Assembly: GCF_000377565.1 (NCBI RefSeq)
Contig: NZ_KB898368.1
Location: forward strand, 62,001-126,000
From: Rhizobium sp. 2MFCol3.1
GTDB lineage: Bacteria > Pseudomonadota > Alphaproteobacteria > Rhizobiales > Rhizobiaceae
Length of the DNA: 64,000 bases
Direction: 5' to 3'
Part shown: one piece after another, positions 43,064 through 52,072 of the stretch
Layout: the number at the start of each line of letters is the position of its first letter
Position numbering within the stretch: the first letter of the stretch is position 1
Made by a program: the position numbers and the translations under genes
Notes under the pieces: generated by a model
Databases searched by the model: none
What the model saw: only the letters and a program-made list of their open reading frames with translations
Told to the model about the DNA's origin: nothing

Positions 43064-45027
43064 CATCGCGCACAACCTGGATCTTCTTCGCCGCCGCGAC
43101 AGCGCTTGCGGTCCTGCTCTTCCTGCAGCAGGCGCTCGCCTTCCTGCCGCTTGCCGCCTGGCCATCGCTGCCGCTCGCACCTGACGGGATGACCACCGAA
43201 CAGATCATCCTGGCTTACGGTGTCTTTCCAAGAGCCGCCGTCGCCATATTGGCCGGCGCCGCACTCGGTCTTGCAGGCGCCTTGCTGCAGCGGCTGCTCC
43301 GAAACCCGATCGCCGATCCCTCGACATTGGGCGTCTCCGCCGGCGCCCAGCTCGCCATCGTCGCGACGACGCTTTTTTATCCCGCGATCCTCGATGGTTA
43401 CCGCGCGCTGGTGGCGCTTGCTGGTGCCGCCGGCGCAACGGCGCTGGTTTTTCTGCTCGGCTGGCGCCGCAGCTTCGATCCGGTCACCATGGTCGTCTCC
43501 GGGCTGCTCGTCGGCATCACCTGCGGCGCATTGTCGGCCGCGATGACGCTTTCGCAGGGCGAATACCTCATGTCGCTGGTGACCTGGAATGGCGGCGCGC
43601 TCGGCCAGCAGGACTGGTCGGTCGCCTCGACGCTGGCGCTCGAATTGCTCGTGGGCCTTGCCGCCAGCATCCTGCTGCTGCGGCCGCTGGCGCTGTTCGG
43701 CCTCGGCGATAGCGGCGCGAAGTCGCTCGGCGTCGGGCTCGTCGGCATACGCGTGGCGGTCGCAGTGATCGCGGTTGGCCTGGCGGCCGGTGTCGCGGCG
43801 AGCGTAGGTCTGGTCAGCTTCGTCGGCCTTGCCGGGCCCGCCCTGGTGCGTGGCCTGGGCGTCCGAAAACCGCATGCCATCATTCTCGCATCGCCCATCG
43901 CGGGTGGCTTGTTGCTCTGGCTGTGCGATGGCCTGGTACAATTCCTCGGCTCCACCACCAGCGAGACGTTTCCGACCGGCGCGATGACGGCCCTGATCGG
44001 TGGCCCGCTGCTGCTGTGGCTGCTCCCAAAGGTGAAGCCGGTCGAGTTGCACGAGGAGCGCGCGCATGTGGCCGAGGCGAGGGCGCCGCGCACGTGGCTT
44101 ATCCTGCTTCTCGCCTTCCTGCCGGCGGTCGCTCTGCTGGTTCTTTTCCTGGCGCGGACGCCCGCAGGGTTCACACTGCTTTCGGCGCAGGACTTCACTG
44201 ATCTTTTGCCCATGCGCTGGCCAAGGCTGCTGGCCTCGGCCGCTGCGGGCAGCCTGCTCGCAATCGCGGGTACAATCTTGCAACGGTTGACCGGTAATCC
44301 GATGGCAAGCCCGGAGGTCCTGGGCGTCAGCGGCGGCGCCGGTGTCGGCTTCGCGGCGGCGATCACCATCGTGCCGGCGGCCGGCGTCGCCGAGCTTTTC
44401 GCCGGCGCGGGTATCGGCTCCATGATCGTGATGATCATCGTCATCGCCTTTGCCAGCCGGCGTCAGCTCTCGCCCGAACGGCTGCTGCTCGCTGGCATCG
44501 CCGTCAGTTCGCTGACGTCGGCTATTCTGTCGGCGCTGCTTGCGATCGGCGATCAGCGCTCATGGCAGATCCTGTCCTGGCTCGGCGGTTCGTCCAATAC
44601 GGCAACGCCGGCATCGTCGATCGTCCTTGCAGTTCTGGCAATCGCCTGCACCGGCATCGTACTTTTCTTCACGCGCTGGCTGACGATCCTGCCGCTCGGC
44701 AGCGCGGTGCCGGTTGCGCTCGGCGTGCCGGTACGCTCGGCGCGCACCGCGATGATCTTCGTGGCCGGGCTCGCGACTGGCGCGGCGTCGCTGTTGGTTG
44801 GGCCCTTGAGCTTCGTCGGGCTGATGGGACCGCATATTGCGCACCGCGCGGGCTTTATAAAGCCGGCGCATCAGCTTCTGGCGTCGTCGGCGATCGGGGC
44901 GCTGTTGATGATCATTGCCGACCTCGGCGCCCGCACGGCGACCTTCCCCTACGAGCTACCGCTGGGTCTGTTCGCGGCGCTCGCCGGCGCGCCCTATCTC
45001 GTCTGGCTCATCGCCCGCAGGCGGTGA
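43060..45027 (+). CDS. fhuB: Ferric hydroxamate permease, two fused FecCD domains (FhuB-like)
   Basis: 655 residues with about 20 transmembrane segments in two homologous halves, each with the FecCD pattern (first half GALLQRLLRNPIADPSTLGV, second half TILQRLTGNPMASPEVLGV). This internal duplication is the FhuB hallmark; most siderophore permeases are half the size. The ATPase FhuC is not adjacent, and the following gene is on the other strand. Confidence 0.92.
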   Translation: MTSRTTWIFFAAATALAVLLFLQQALAFLPLAAWPSLPLAPDGMTTEQIILAYGVFPRAAVAILAGAALGLAGALLQRLLRNPIADPSTLGVSAGAQLAIVATTLFYPAILDGYRALVALAGAAGATALVFLLGWRRSFDPVTMVVSGLLVGITCGALSAAMTLSQGEYLMSLVTWNGGALGQQDWSVASTLALELLVGLAASILLLRPLALFGLGDSGAKSLGVGLVGIRVAVAVIAVGLAAGVAASVGLVSFVGLAGPALVRGLGVRKPHAIILASPIAGGLLLWLCDGLVQFLGSTTSETFPTGAMTALIGGPLLLWLLPKVKPVELHEERAHVAEARAPRTWLILLLAFLPAVALLVLFLARTPAGFTLLSAQDFTDLLPMRWPRLLASAAAGSLLAIAGTILQRLTGNPMASPEVLGVSGGAGVGFAAAITIVPAAGVAELFAGAGIGSMIVMIIVIAFASRRQLSPERLLLAGIAVSSLTSAILSALLAIGDQRSWQILSWLGGSSNTATPASSIVLAVLAIACTGIVLFFTRWLTILPLGSAVPVALGVPVRSARTAMIFVAGLATGAASLLVGPLSFVGLMGPHIAHRAGFIKPAHQLLASSAIGALLMIIADLGARTATFPYELPLGLFAALAGAPYLVWLIARRR

Positions 45028-45030
45028 GCG

Positions 45031-46092
45031 TCAAGGCAACACAGGTGGCATTGCAACGCCCAGCCGCTCGACATGGCCGCGTAGCCCATCGATAATCCCA
45101 GGGAACAGGCGGACGCCATCGGCAAGCGCGCTGCGCTTGCGCGCCAGCCCGTTTTCACCGGGCAGGCGGACGCGTTCGACGCCGGGGCGTGGCAGATTGT
45201 CGTGACAGGCATCGACGAGCCATCCGGTCTGGCGCAGGAAGGCTTCGCGACCGCCGAATGCGGCCGGATCGAACACTTGCACCGTGACGGCAGCATTCGT
45301 CCCCTTCGGCGCATCGGCGCGACCATAGCCTGAAAGCGCCTGCGTGAAGGCTTCGACATGCAGCGCCATGCCGTATCCCTTCTGGCCGTGATCCAACCCG
45401 CCGGTCGGTAGCAGCGTCCCGCCGTTTTCGATGACCTTAGGGTCGCGGCTGGGGTTGCCGTCTGCGTCCATCAGCCATTCGTGTTCGTACTGACGGCCTT
45501 CGCGAATCAGGCGCTGCGCCATGTTGACCGTCGTGATCGAGGCGCTGATATCGATCAGGATCGGATCGCCCGATGTGGGGATGCCATGCGCCACAGGGTT
45601 TGGCGTATAGACGCCCTTGCGGCCGCCGAATGGGGCGACCTGTGCGCCGGAAGGGCTCGAGCTTGCGATGCTCACCATGTAGCCCCGGTCGGTTGCGATC
45701 GACAGGTAGGCGGCGAGACAGCCGATATGGTGGCTGTTTGCAATGGTGATCGTCGCCGTGCCGTAGGTCTCGGCTCGGTCGCAGGCGAGCTTGACGGCCT
45801 CCGACGTCAGCCATGCGCCGGGCAGGCGATTTCCGGCCCAGGCGACCGCAGGTCCACGATCCGATATGACGTCGGGGCTGCCCGCGCGCGTCATCACGCC
45901 ATCGGCGATGCTCTGCAGATACCAGCCGGCGAGCGCAAGGCCATGGGTCGTATGCCCCATCAGATCCGCCTCGACCAGATAGCGGGCCACGGCATCGGCT
46001 TTGTCGTCCTGAAGGCCAGCGGCCGCGTACATGTCCTTGGCAAAGCTGCGCAGCGCGTCCGGCGCGTAGCGGATATCGTTGGTGTCGTTCAC
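45031..46092 (-). CDS. Ldh2/MDH2-family NAD(P)-dependent oxidoreductase
   Basis: Malate/L-lactate dehydrogenase family (YlbC/ComC type), which reduces or oxidises 2-keto/2-hydroxy acids. A GTG at 46092 preceded by GGAGAG gives 353 residues; the ATG at 46182 would add 30 unconserved residues inside the upstream gene. Signatures: HTTHGLALAGWY, ANSHHIGCLAAYLSIA, GGLDHGQKGYGMAL. It follows the D-2-hydroxyacid dehydrogenase gene by 34 bases in the leftward sugar-acid operon. Confidence 0.87.
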   Translation of the reverse strand: MNDTNDIRYAPDALRSFAKDMYAAAGLQDDKADAVARYLVEADLMGHTTHGLALAGWYLQSIADGVMTRAGSPDVISDRGPAVAWAGNRLPGAWLTSEAVKLACDRAETYGTATITIANSHHIGCLAAYLSIATDRGYMVSIASSSPSGAQVAPFGGRKGVYTPNPVAHGIPTSGDPILIDISASITTVNMAQRLIREGRQYEHEWLMDADGNPSRDPKVIENGGTLLPTGGLDHGQKGYGMALHVEAFTQALSGYGRADAPKGTNAAVTVQVFDPAAFGGREAFLRQTGWLVDACHDNLPRPGVERVRLPGENGLARKRSALADGVRLFPGIIDGLRGHVERLGVAMPPVLP

Positions 46093-46126
46093 CAGTCTCT
46101 CCGTCGTTGTTGAAGCTGCGATGTGC

Positions 46127-47092
46127 TCAGCGCGCGAGAAAGCGCGGCTCGAGCGTCTTTCCATCCAGCGCATCCAGAACATTTCTTGCCGCCATCACCG
46201 AGACCGCCCGCTTGGCATCAACAGTCACGCCCGCCACATGCGGCGAGACAAGCGTGTTGGGCAGCTTAAACAGCGGATTGTCGACGCCGGGCGGTTCCTG
46301 CTCAAAGCTATCGAGGCCAGCGCCGGCGAGATGGCCGTCCTGCAGCGCGCGGATAAGGGCTGCTTCATCGACGACTTCGCCGCGCGCCGTATTGATCAGC
46401 AGAGAACCGCGTTTCATCAACCCGATCCGGCGTGCATCGATCAGCTTGTTCGTCTCAGGCGTCAGCGGACAGTGCAGGCTGACGATATCCGACGAGGCAA
46501 GCAGCGTATCCAGATCGGTCTCGCGGCGGATACCCGAGACAAAGGCGCTTTCGGGCGTATGCGGATCGAAGGCGATAACCTCCATGCCGATGGCGCCGGC
46601 CATTTTCGCGAGCGTCTGGCCGATAAAGCCGAAGCCGGTAATGCCGAGCGTCTGGCCGCGCAGCTCGCGGCCCTGGTACTGGTTCTTGTCCCAGATGCCG
46701 TCACGGATCAACGCGTCCTGTCGCGGCAGATCCTTTGCGAGCGTCATGATCATCGCGAGTGCGTGTTCGGCGACCGAGTGGCCGTTGCTGCCTGTTGTCA
46801 TCGATACCGGAATGCCGAGCTCGGTGGCGGCTGCGACGTCGATATCGTTGGTCCCGACGCCATGCTTGGCGATATGCTTGAGCCGCCCGCCGGCCTTCAT
46901 TTCCTCAGGCCCCAGCTTGTCGGCGAGCAGGCGGATGATGACCGCATCCGGCCGGTGGGCCTTCATGATGTCGATCACGGCCTGTCTGTCGATATAGGGC
47001 TCGGTCGTCACGACCGTAGCGCCGGCTTCGACCAGCAAAGAAAATCCCTCCGGCGCCAACTGGCCGCCGAGAACGATAACCGTCTTGTCCAT
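46127..47092 (-). CDS. D-2-hydroxyacid dehydrogenase
   Basis: 321 residues. NAD motif GFGFIGQTLAKM (153-164), catalytic Arg237 in NTARGEVVDEAAL, an acidic residue in LDSFEQEPP (Glu264/Glu266) and His285 in VSPHVAGVT are present. It is of the phosphoglycerate/glycerate dehydrogenase type without a regulatory domain. Within the PdxA2/DUF1537 locus it could oxidise or reduce a 2-hydroxy sugar acid. It is 72 bases downstream of the pdxA2-like gene. Confidence 0.88.
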   Translation of the reverse strand: MDKTVIVLGGQLAPEGFSLLVEAGATVVTTEPYIDRQAVIDIMKAHRPDAVIIRLLADKLGPEEMKAGGRLKHIAKHGVGTNDIDVAAATELGIPVSMTTGSNGHSVAEHALAMIMTLAKDLPRQDALIRDGIWDKNQYQGRELRGQTLGITGFGFIGQTLAKMAGAIGMEVIAFDPHTPESAFVSGIRRETDLDTLLASSDIVSLHCPLTPETNKLIDARRIGLMKRGSLLINTARGEVVDEAALIRALQDGHLAGAGLDSFEQEPPGVDNPLFKLPNTLVSPHVAGVTVDAKRAVSVMAARNVLDALDGKTLEPRFLAR

Positions 47093-47164
47093 TGCTCATC
47101 TCCTCCCGAGAGAATGGCAGGGCCCGGCGCGATGGCGCCAGAACGCTTGAAATCTCCGTTCGGA

Positions 47165-48154
47165 TCAGGCCGCCTGACGGCGCGGCGAGCGGGCCATCAG
47201 TCGGGCATAGGCGATGGCCGATAGCATGTTGACGTGATTGGCCTTGCCGGTGCCGGCGATGTCGAAGGCCGTGCCGTGATCCACCGAAACGCGGTCGATC
47301 GGCAGGCCGAGCGAGACGTTGACGGCCGTCTCGAACGCTACGAGCTTGATCGGGATATGCCCCTGGTCATGATACTGCGCGATCACCAGATCGAAGGCGC
47401 CGTTATAGGCGCGGGCGAAGACGGTGTCGGCCGAGATCGGCCCGACCACGTCGATACCCTTGGCCTGCGCCAGTTCGACGGCGGGCGCCAGGAATTCCGT
47501 GTCCTCTGTGCCGAACAGGCCGTTTTCACCGCAATGCGGGTTGAGACCGGCAACGGCAATGCGGGCCTTCTTGCCGAGCCGCAGGAAATGCTTGTGCCCG
47601 GCTTCGATGGTCGCCAGCACACGCTCTGTGCGCGCCCGCTCGATCGCGCCCTTCAGCGAGATGTGCGTGGAGACGTGAATGGTGTTGAGACGCTCGGAGG
47701 CGAGCAGCATGAACGAGCTCTTCGAGCCGGTCAGATGCGCCAGAAGCCCGGTATGGCCGTCGAAGTGATGGCCGGCGAGGTTCATTGCCTCCTTGTTGAT
47801 CGGCGCGGTCACGATGACATCGGCCGCGCCGGACATCGCAAGCTCCACGGCACGGGTGATATAGCGAACCGAAGCGTCGCCGGCGACCGGGCTGACCTTG
47901 CCGATTTCCGGCAGGGCAGCGCCAAGGTCTACCTCGTCGACAGCGATCGTGCCTTCACCAGCGGAACCGGCGGGCGCGAAGTGCAGGCCCGTCTCGGCCG
48001 AGCGATTGGCGCGTTCAAGCGCTTCGGTGTTGCCGACGATGACGAAATCGCGGCGCTCGATCTCAGGCAACGTTGCCAGCGCCTTGACGATCACCTCGGG
48101 GCCGACACCAGCGGGGTCACCCAGCGTCACCGCGACTTTTGCATTTCTGTCCAT
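47165..48154 (-). CDS. pdxA2: PdxA2-like 4-phospho-sugar-acid dehydrogenase (decarboxylating)
   Basis: PdxA family, 329 residues. LGDPAGVGPEVIVKAL opens it; metal histidines occur in LAGHHFDGHTGLLAHL and QYHDQGHIPIK, and SVDHGTAFDIAGTGKANH closes the active site. True PdxA makes pyridoxal phosphate; PdxA2 paralogues paired with a DUF1537 kinase oxidise and decarboxylate D-threonate or erythronate 4-phosphate to dihydroxyacetone phosphate. The kinase is encoded at 57801-58862 in the same locus, so the catabolic role is preferred. Confidence 0.85.
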   Translation of the reverse strand: MDRNAKVAVTLGDPAGVGPEVIVKALATLPEIERRDFVIVGNTEALERANRSAETGLHFAPAGSAGEGTIAVDEVDLGAALPEIGKVSPVAGDASVRYITRAVELAMSGAADVIVTAPINKEAMNLAGHHFDGHTGLLAHLTGSKSSFMLLASERLNTIHVSTHISLKGAIERARTERVLATIEAGHKHFLRLGKKARIAVAGLNPHCGENGLFGTEDTEFLAPAVELAQAKGIDVVGPISADTVFARAYNGAFDLVIAQYHDQGHIPIKLVAFETAVNVSLGLPIDRVSVDHGTAFDIAGTGKANHVNMLSAIAYARLMARSPRRQAA

Positions 48155-48184
48155 CAGTCACATTCCTTATTGGATCAAACGCAC

Positions 48185-49318
48185 CTAGTAGGCGGCTTCG
48201 TATATCGAACGTATGTCGGCGCGCGCGAGATCGCGCGGGTTGTTGTCGAGGAGACGGCGAATGGCGAAGGCGTCGTCCGCCATGGCGTCGAGATCGCTAT
48301 CCGGTACACCAAGCGCAGAAAGCTTCATCTCGATGCCGAGATCGGCGCAGAAGCTATAGGCGGCGTCGAAGACCGACTGTACGTCGTCCGATGTCTTGCG
48401 GCCAAGCGCGTCCATCACCGCGCGTGTCTTCTCGGGAACCGATGGCGTGTTGAAGGCCAGCACGTGCGGGAAGATCAGCGCGTTCGCGGCACCATGGGCG
48501 ATATGCCAGCGCGTGCCGAGCGGATAGGCCAGCGCATGGCCACCAGCCGTGTTGACCGGCCCGAGACAGAAGCCGCCGTAAAGCGAGGCGAGCGCGAGCC
48601 CGGCGCGGGCTTCCGCGTCGGCGCCATCCTTGACGGCGCGGGCGAGATATTTGCCGACCAGCCGCGTTCCCTCTATCGCGTAGAGGTCGATCATCGGATG
48701 CGCCTTGCGGTTGGTGAAGGCCTCGACGCAATGCGCCATGGCATCGACGCCGGTGGCCGCGGTCGTACGGGCCGGAACGGTAAAGGTCAGCGCCGGATCG
48801 ATGACGGCGATGTCGGCCAGCATGTGAATGCTTTCGACGGCGAGCTTGGCCATCGTATCCGGATCGGTGACCAGCGCGCGAATGCCCGCCTCGCTCCCGG
48901 TTCCAGCCGTGGTCGGCACTTGCGCCAGCGCGACGCGGCGGGGTCCGTGAACCTTGTTCGGACCGACGACTTCGCGCAGCGTCTGCGATGAGCCGGCGAG
49001 CACGGCTGCCAGCTTTGCAAGATCCATGGCGCTGCCGCCGCCGAAGCCGACGACCAGCTGCGCATCCGCCGCATTGGCGGCAGCAAGCACCTTGTCGAGA
49101 TTGGCGGTATCGGGCTCCGGCGTCACATCGGCGAAGACCGTGATTTCACCCTTGAGGCCGAGCGTGTCGACACGCGTGGCATTGAATGCGTCGGAAATGA
49201 CCAGGATACGGGCATAGCCCTTGTCGCTCGCCCATTTCCCCAGGCGCTCCGCCGTCCCGACGCCGAACTCGATGATTTCGGGTCTGATGATTGTGATAGG
49301 CGAATCCAAGCTGACCAC
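48185..49318 (-). CDS. Iron-containing alcohol dehydrogenase
   Basis: Group III metal-dependent alcohol dehydrogenase, 378 residues from the GTG at 49318, which has GGGGGAGGAG at ideal distance; the in-frame upstream start at 49405 has no site. NAD motif GGGSAMDLAK, PTTAGTGSEA, the metal segment DAMAHCVEAF, HALAYPLGTRWHIAHGAANA with further histidines. Homologues oxidise lactaldehyde, maleylacetate or hydroxy-acid alcohols. It probably opens the leftward run pdxA2, hydroxyacid dehydrogenase, Ldh2 after a 347-base control region. Confidence 0.87.
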   Translation of the reverse strand: MVSLDSPITIIRPEIIEFGVGTAERLGKWASDKGYARILVISDAFNATRVDTLGLKGEITVFADVTPEPDTANLDKVLAAANAADAQLVVGFGGGSAMDLAKLAAVLAGSSQTLREVVGPNKVHGPRRVALAQVPTTAGTGSEAGIRALVTDPDTMAKLAVESIHMLADIAVIDPALTFTVPARTTAATGVDAMAHCVEAFTNRKAHPMIDLYAIEGTRLVGKYLARAVKDGADAEARAGLALASLYGGFCLGPVNTAGGHALAYPLGTRWHIAHGAANALIFPHVLAFNTPSVPEKTRAVMDALGRKTSDDVQSVFDAAYSFCADLGIEMKLSALGVPDSDLDAMADDAFAIRRLLDNNPRDLARADIRSIYEAAY

Positions 49319-49665
49319 CGGATTACTCCTCCCCCTGCGGTATCGCGGCATCTTTCGGTGCCGCCAAGATGTAAATTTGTTATACCAGCTACGTCGCCTT
49401 GGCAAGCTTGGACATTAAGTTTGGCTGGAAAAATGCAATATGCTGCGGAAAATCGGCCATTACACCGGCTCCTATGACGATTTATCTAATTGATATTACA
49501 TATTTAACTTGCAAACGGTGAATTGTGTCGCCTGCGGACGCGCCTCAAGCGACGCGCTCTAGCATGAGCAACGAATTTGTAAATTCAAAGCAACAAACTA
49601 CCAGGTCGGCGCGCCAAACGAATCCGTTGGCACGCCGAGTTGACAAGCGAAACGCAATTCCGGCG
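49319..49665. promoter_or_regulatory. 347-base control region of the leftward dehydrogenase operon
   Basis: AT-rich gap between the sialidase-like gene stop and the alcohol dehydrogenase start, both leftward. It holds TTGTTATACCAG near 49377-49388, which resembles a GntR half-operator, and several AT tracts (49480-49510). No gene is visible. A separate promoter for alcohol dehydrogenase, PdxA2 and the dehydrogenases is expected here. Confidence 0.4.
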
Positions 49666-50850
49666 TCAGCCGAGCGCATCCTGTGATAGCCGCACATATT
49701 TGATTGCGCGTCGATAGTAGGTGTAGGCGATATGCACCGTGCCGTCGGCCCCTTGGGTGATCGACGGGTAGGAGAATTCCCGGTTAACGGCGTCTTTCGA
49801 GTTGTTGCTCAGGCAGTAGCCATCGCCGGTATCGAGGTCGATCCGGCGCGGAAAGCTGCGGCCGCCATCCGTCGAAAAGGCGAGGCTGAGCGGCGCGCGC
49901 GGCACGCCCCAGATCGCCTTGCGCCTCTGGCTCGGCTCACTGGTGACGGGGGCGGGCGCCTCGTCCCCCTCGATTTCGTCGTAGAGCGACAGGCGCCGGG
50001 CGTTAGACATCGAGGCGTTACAGTGGTTGTAAACCATTGCTACCGAACCGCTTTCCAGCTTCACCGCCTGAATGGACGAGTTGTTGTTCGGTAGGTCGAT
50101 CGGCTCCGGTGCGCTCCAGCTCTCGCCGTCGCTCGAGCGGCTGGACAGTACGGATTCGGCGAAACGGTTGCGATAGAAGGCGACGAATTCACCGTCTGGC
50201 AGGGGCGCGATGTTCATATGCACCGCGCCGATGCTGTCGGGCACCTCCGCCATCGCCCAGCTCTTTCCGATGTCGCGCGAGATCAGTACGCCCGCGGTAT
50301 CGGCGTCACCGGTCCAGCGTTCACCCGGCAGTCCGATGCAGCGAAAAACCGGCAGCAGCCAGGTGCCCGCGTCATTCACGACGATCGGTTGGCGCACGAA
50401 AGTGCCGGGAATATCGCACAGTACGCGGACCTCGCCAAAGGTGCGGCCGCCATCCGTGGAGATCCGACATTTGACAACCGAGCCATCCTGGTTGCCGGAT
50501 GTCTGCGACGTGTAAAGCAGCCAGACATCTCCGCCAGGCGCGTTGAAAATCAACGGGTTCTGCTCGGATTTCGCCGGGTCATCCGACATTTTTTCCGGCT
50601 GCGACCATTGCGTTGCGCCGGGCGCCAGGCGCGACATGTAAACCGAGATGTCGCCCATGCCCTCCATCGTGCCGCCGAACCAGACGCAGGTCAGCGTGCC
50701 ATCCGGCAAGAAGGCCAGGTTGGCGGCGTGGTTCTGGATGCAGGGGGAGGGGAGATAGGCGTCGAAACGCCCGCTCTCGCTGGGATTGGCGATGATTTTG
50801 CCGGTCATAAGAGCCGGAACGGCGTCCGGTTGTAAACCCGTGAAGGCCAT
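49666..50850 (-). CDS. Sialidase-like (BNR/Asp-box) cytoplasmic protein
   Basis: 394 residues of a six-bladed propeller type. Asp-box repeats are clear: RISTDGGRTFGEV, ISRDIGKSWAMA, SSDGESWSAP and FSTDGGRSFPRR. No signal peptide (MAFTGLQPDAVPALMTGK), unlike secreted sialidases. It lies 12 bases after the DapA-family gene and shares its transcript. Sialidase-family members with DapA-family aldolases occur in sialate pathways, but there are no nanE/nanK-type genes here, so the true substrate is unknown. It may hydrolyse or isomerise an imported glycosidic sugar acid. Confidence 0.8.
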   Translation of the reverse strand: MAFTGLQPDAVPALMTGKIIANPSESGRFDAYLPSPCIQNHAANLAFLPDGTLTCVWFGGTMEGMGDISVYMSRLAPGATQWSQPEKMSDDPAKSEQNPLIFNAPGGDVWLLYTSQTSGNQDGSVVKCRISTDGGRTFGEVRVLCDIPGTFVRQPIVVNDAGTWLLPVFRCIGLPGERWTGDADTAGVLISRDIGKSWAMAEVPDSIGAVHMNIAPLPDGEFVAFYRNRFAESVLSSRSSDGESWSAPEPIDLPNNNSSIQAVKLESGSVAMVYNHCNASMSNARRLSLYDEIEGDEAPAPVTSEPSQRRKAIWGVPRAPLSLAFSTDGGRSFPRRIDLDTGDGYCLSNNSKDAVNREFSYPSITQGADGTVHIAYTYYRRAIKYVRLSQDALG

Positions 50851-50862
50851 GGTCGTCCTCCT

Positions 50863-51768
50863 TTAGGGCAGTGTCTTGTAGGCTTCGGCAAGCGATGCGT
50901 AATCGGCGTCGCTGATCGGCATCAGCGGGGCGCGCGTGCGCTTCCAGGCCGGATTGCCGGTCTTCAGGCCTACCATCGCCTTGATCGTCGGGATCTGCAC
51001 ATAAGAGTTGGAAAGCGTGCGGTAAGCGTTGATGCGCGCCTGCGCGGTCTCGACCGCCTCAGCGCCGCTTTCGTCGTGCACCTTGTCATAGACGGTGCGC
51101 AGCGAATCCGCGACTAGGTTGGACGTGGCGGTGATGCAGCCGGCGCCGCCGGCCTTCAGCAGCGGCAGCAGCAGCGGATCGGCACCGGCGAGAACCGAGA
51201 AGCCCGGGTAGGCGGCGATGATTGCCTGCATGTTGTTGAAATCGCCTGCTGATTCCTTGATTCCGACGACCGTGTCGGGGAAGGCTTCGATCAGCCGGCC
51301 AATCAGCGGAACCGACAGCGGCACGCCGGAAACCTGTGGAATGTGATAGAGGATGACCTGCAGCTTGCTGTCGGCGATCGTCTCCAGGATCTGCGAATAG
51401 ACGGTAAACAGGCCGTCGTCGGAAACGCCCTTGTAATAGAAGGGTGGCAGCATCACCACCTTGGTGACGCCCAGCGACAGGGCATGCTTGGTGAGGTCGA
51501 CCGTTTCCTGGATGGCGACGACGCCGGTGCCCGGCAGCAGTTTGTCGGCAGGAATGCCGGCCTTCAGCGCCGCCTCGAGGATCGCCTTGCGCTCGCTTGA
51601 CGAAAACGAGTTTGCCTCGCCCGTTGTGCCGAGCAGAGCCACGCCGTGGCATCCCTCTGACAGCAGGCGCTGGCAATGTTCGGTGAAGAGGCCGAGATCC
51701 GGACTTCCATCGGCATTGAGTGGGGTTGCGGCGGCGCTATAGACACCGGTGATCTTGTGCTTGTTCAT
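50863..51768 (-). CDS. DapA/NanA-family class I aldolase or synthase
   Basis: 301 residues from the ATG at 51768 (GAGGAGGACGAC upstream). The GTTGE motif is at 47-51, Tyr141 in YHIPQ and the Schiff-base Lys171 in VVGIKESAGD. Members of the family include dihydrodipicolinate synthase, N-acetylneuraminate lyase and 2-keto-3-deoxy sugar acid aldolases. The catabolic surroundings favour a keto-deoxy-acid aldolase or dehydratase. It is the first gene leftward from a divergent promoter shared with the Opp-type importer. Confidence 0.87.
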   Translation of the reverse strand: MNKHKITGVYSAAATPLNADGSPDLGLFTEHCQRLLSEGCHGVALLGTTGEANSFSSSERKAILEAALKAGIPADKLLPGTGVVAIQETVDLTKHALSLGVTKVVMLPPFYYKGVSDDGLFTVYSQILETIADSKLQVILYHIPQVSGVPLSVPLIGRLIEAFPDTVVGIKESAGDFNNMQAIIAAYPGFSVLAGADPLLLPLLKAGGAGCITATSNLVADSLRTVYDKVHDESGAEAVETAQARINAYRTLSNSYVQIPTIKAMVGLKTGNPAWKRTRAPLMPISDADYASLAEAYKTLP

Positions 51769-52072
51769 GTCGTCCTCCTCGGATGAACGCCGCATATGGC
51801 GGCAAAAGGCGGGAAACCCGGCCTGCAAGATGCGGTTTTCTTCATCTTCGTCTGGCATGTTGTCAATATGACAATAAGCATTTCAATCGATCGTATTTTT
51901 CAAGCCATTGAAATCATGTAGGAAAATTTTTGTCGATTTTGTCGAAGTGTGGATGAATTAATTTTTGTTGACATATTTACATTATCGAGCGAGTGTCTGC
52001 GCCATGTCATGACGCACTTTCGGGATGGAGCGAAAGAGTCAAGCGTCATCGGTTTTGTCATGGGAGGATGGA
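51769..52072. promoter_or_regulatory. Divergent control region with palindrome TTGTCA-N3-TGACAA
   Basis: The 304-base AT-rich gap separates the DapA-like/sialidase-like genes from the Opp-type importer operon. A perfect inverted repeat, TTGTCA-ATA-TGACAA, lies at 51860-51874, and TTGTCGA occurs twice near 51929-51943. FadR-type GntR proteins bind short palindromes of this kind, and the GntR gene at 58867 ends the rightward operon. No clear -35/-10 pair was assigned. Confidence 0.5.

Noticed and set aside
47234..48991. Plus-strand reading frame of 585 codons opposite pdxA2 and the alcohol dehydrogenase
   Set aside because: Shadow of two genes with clear motifs; no ribosome site or domain.
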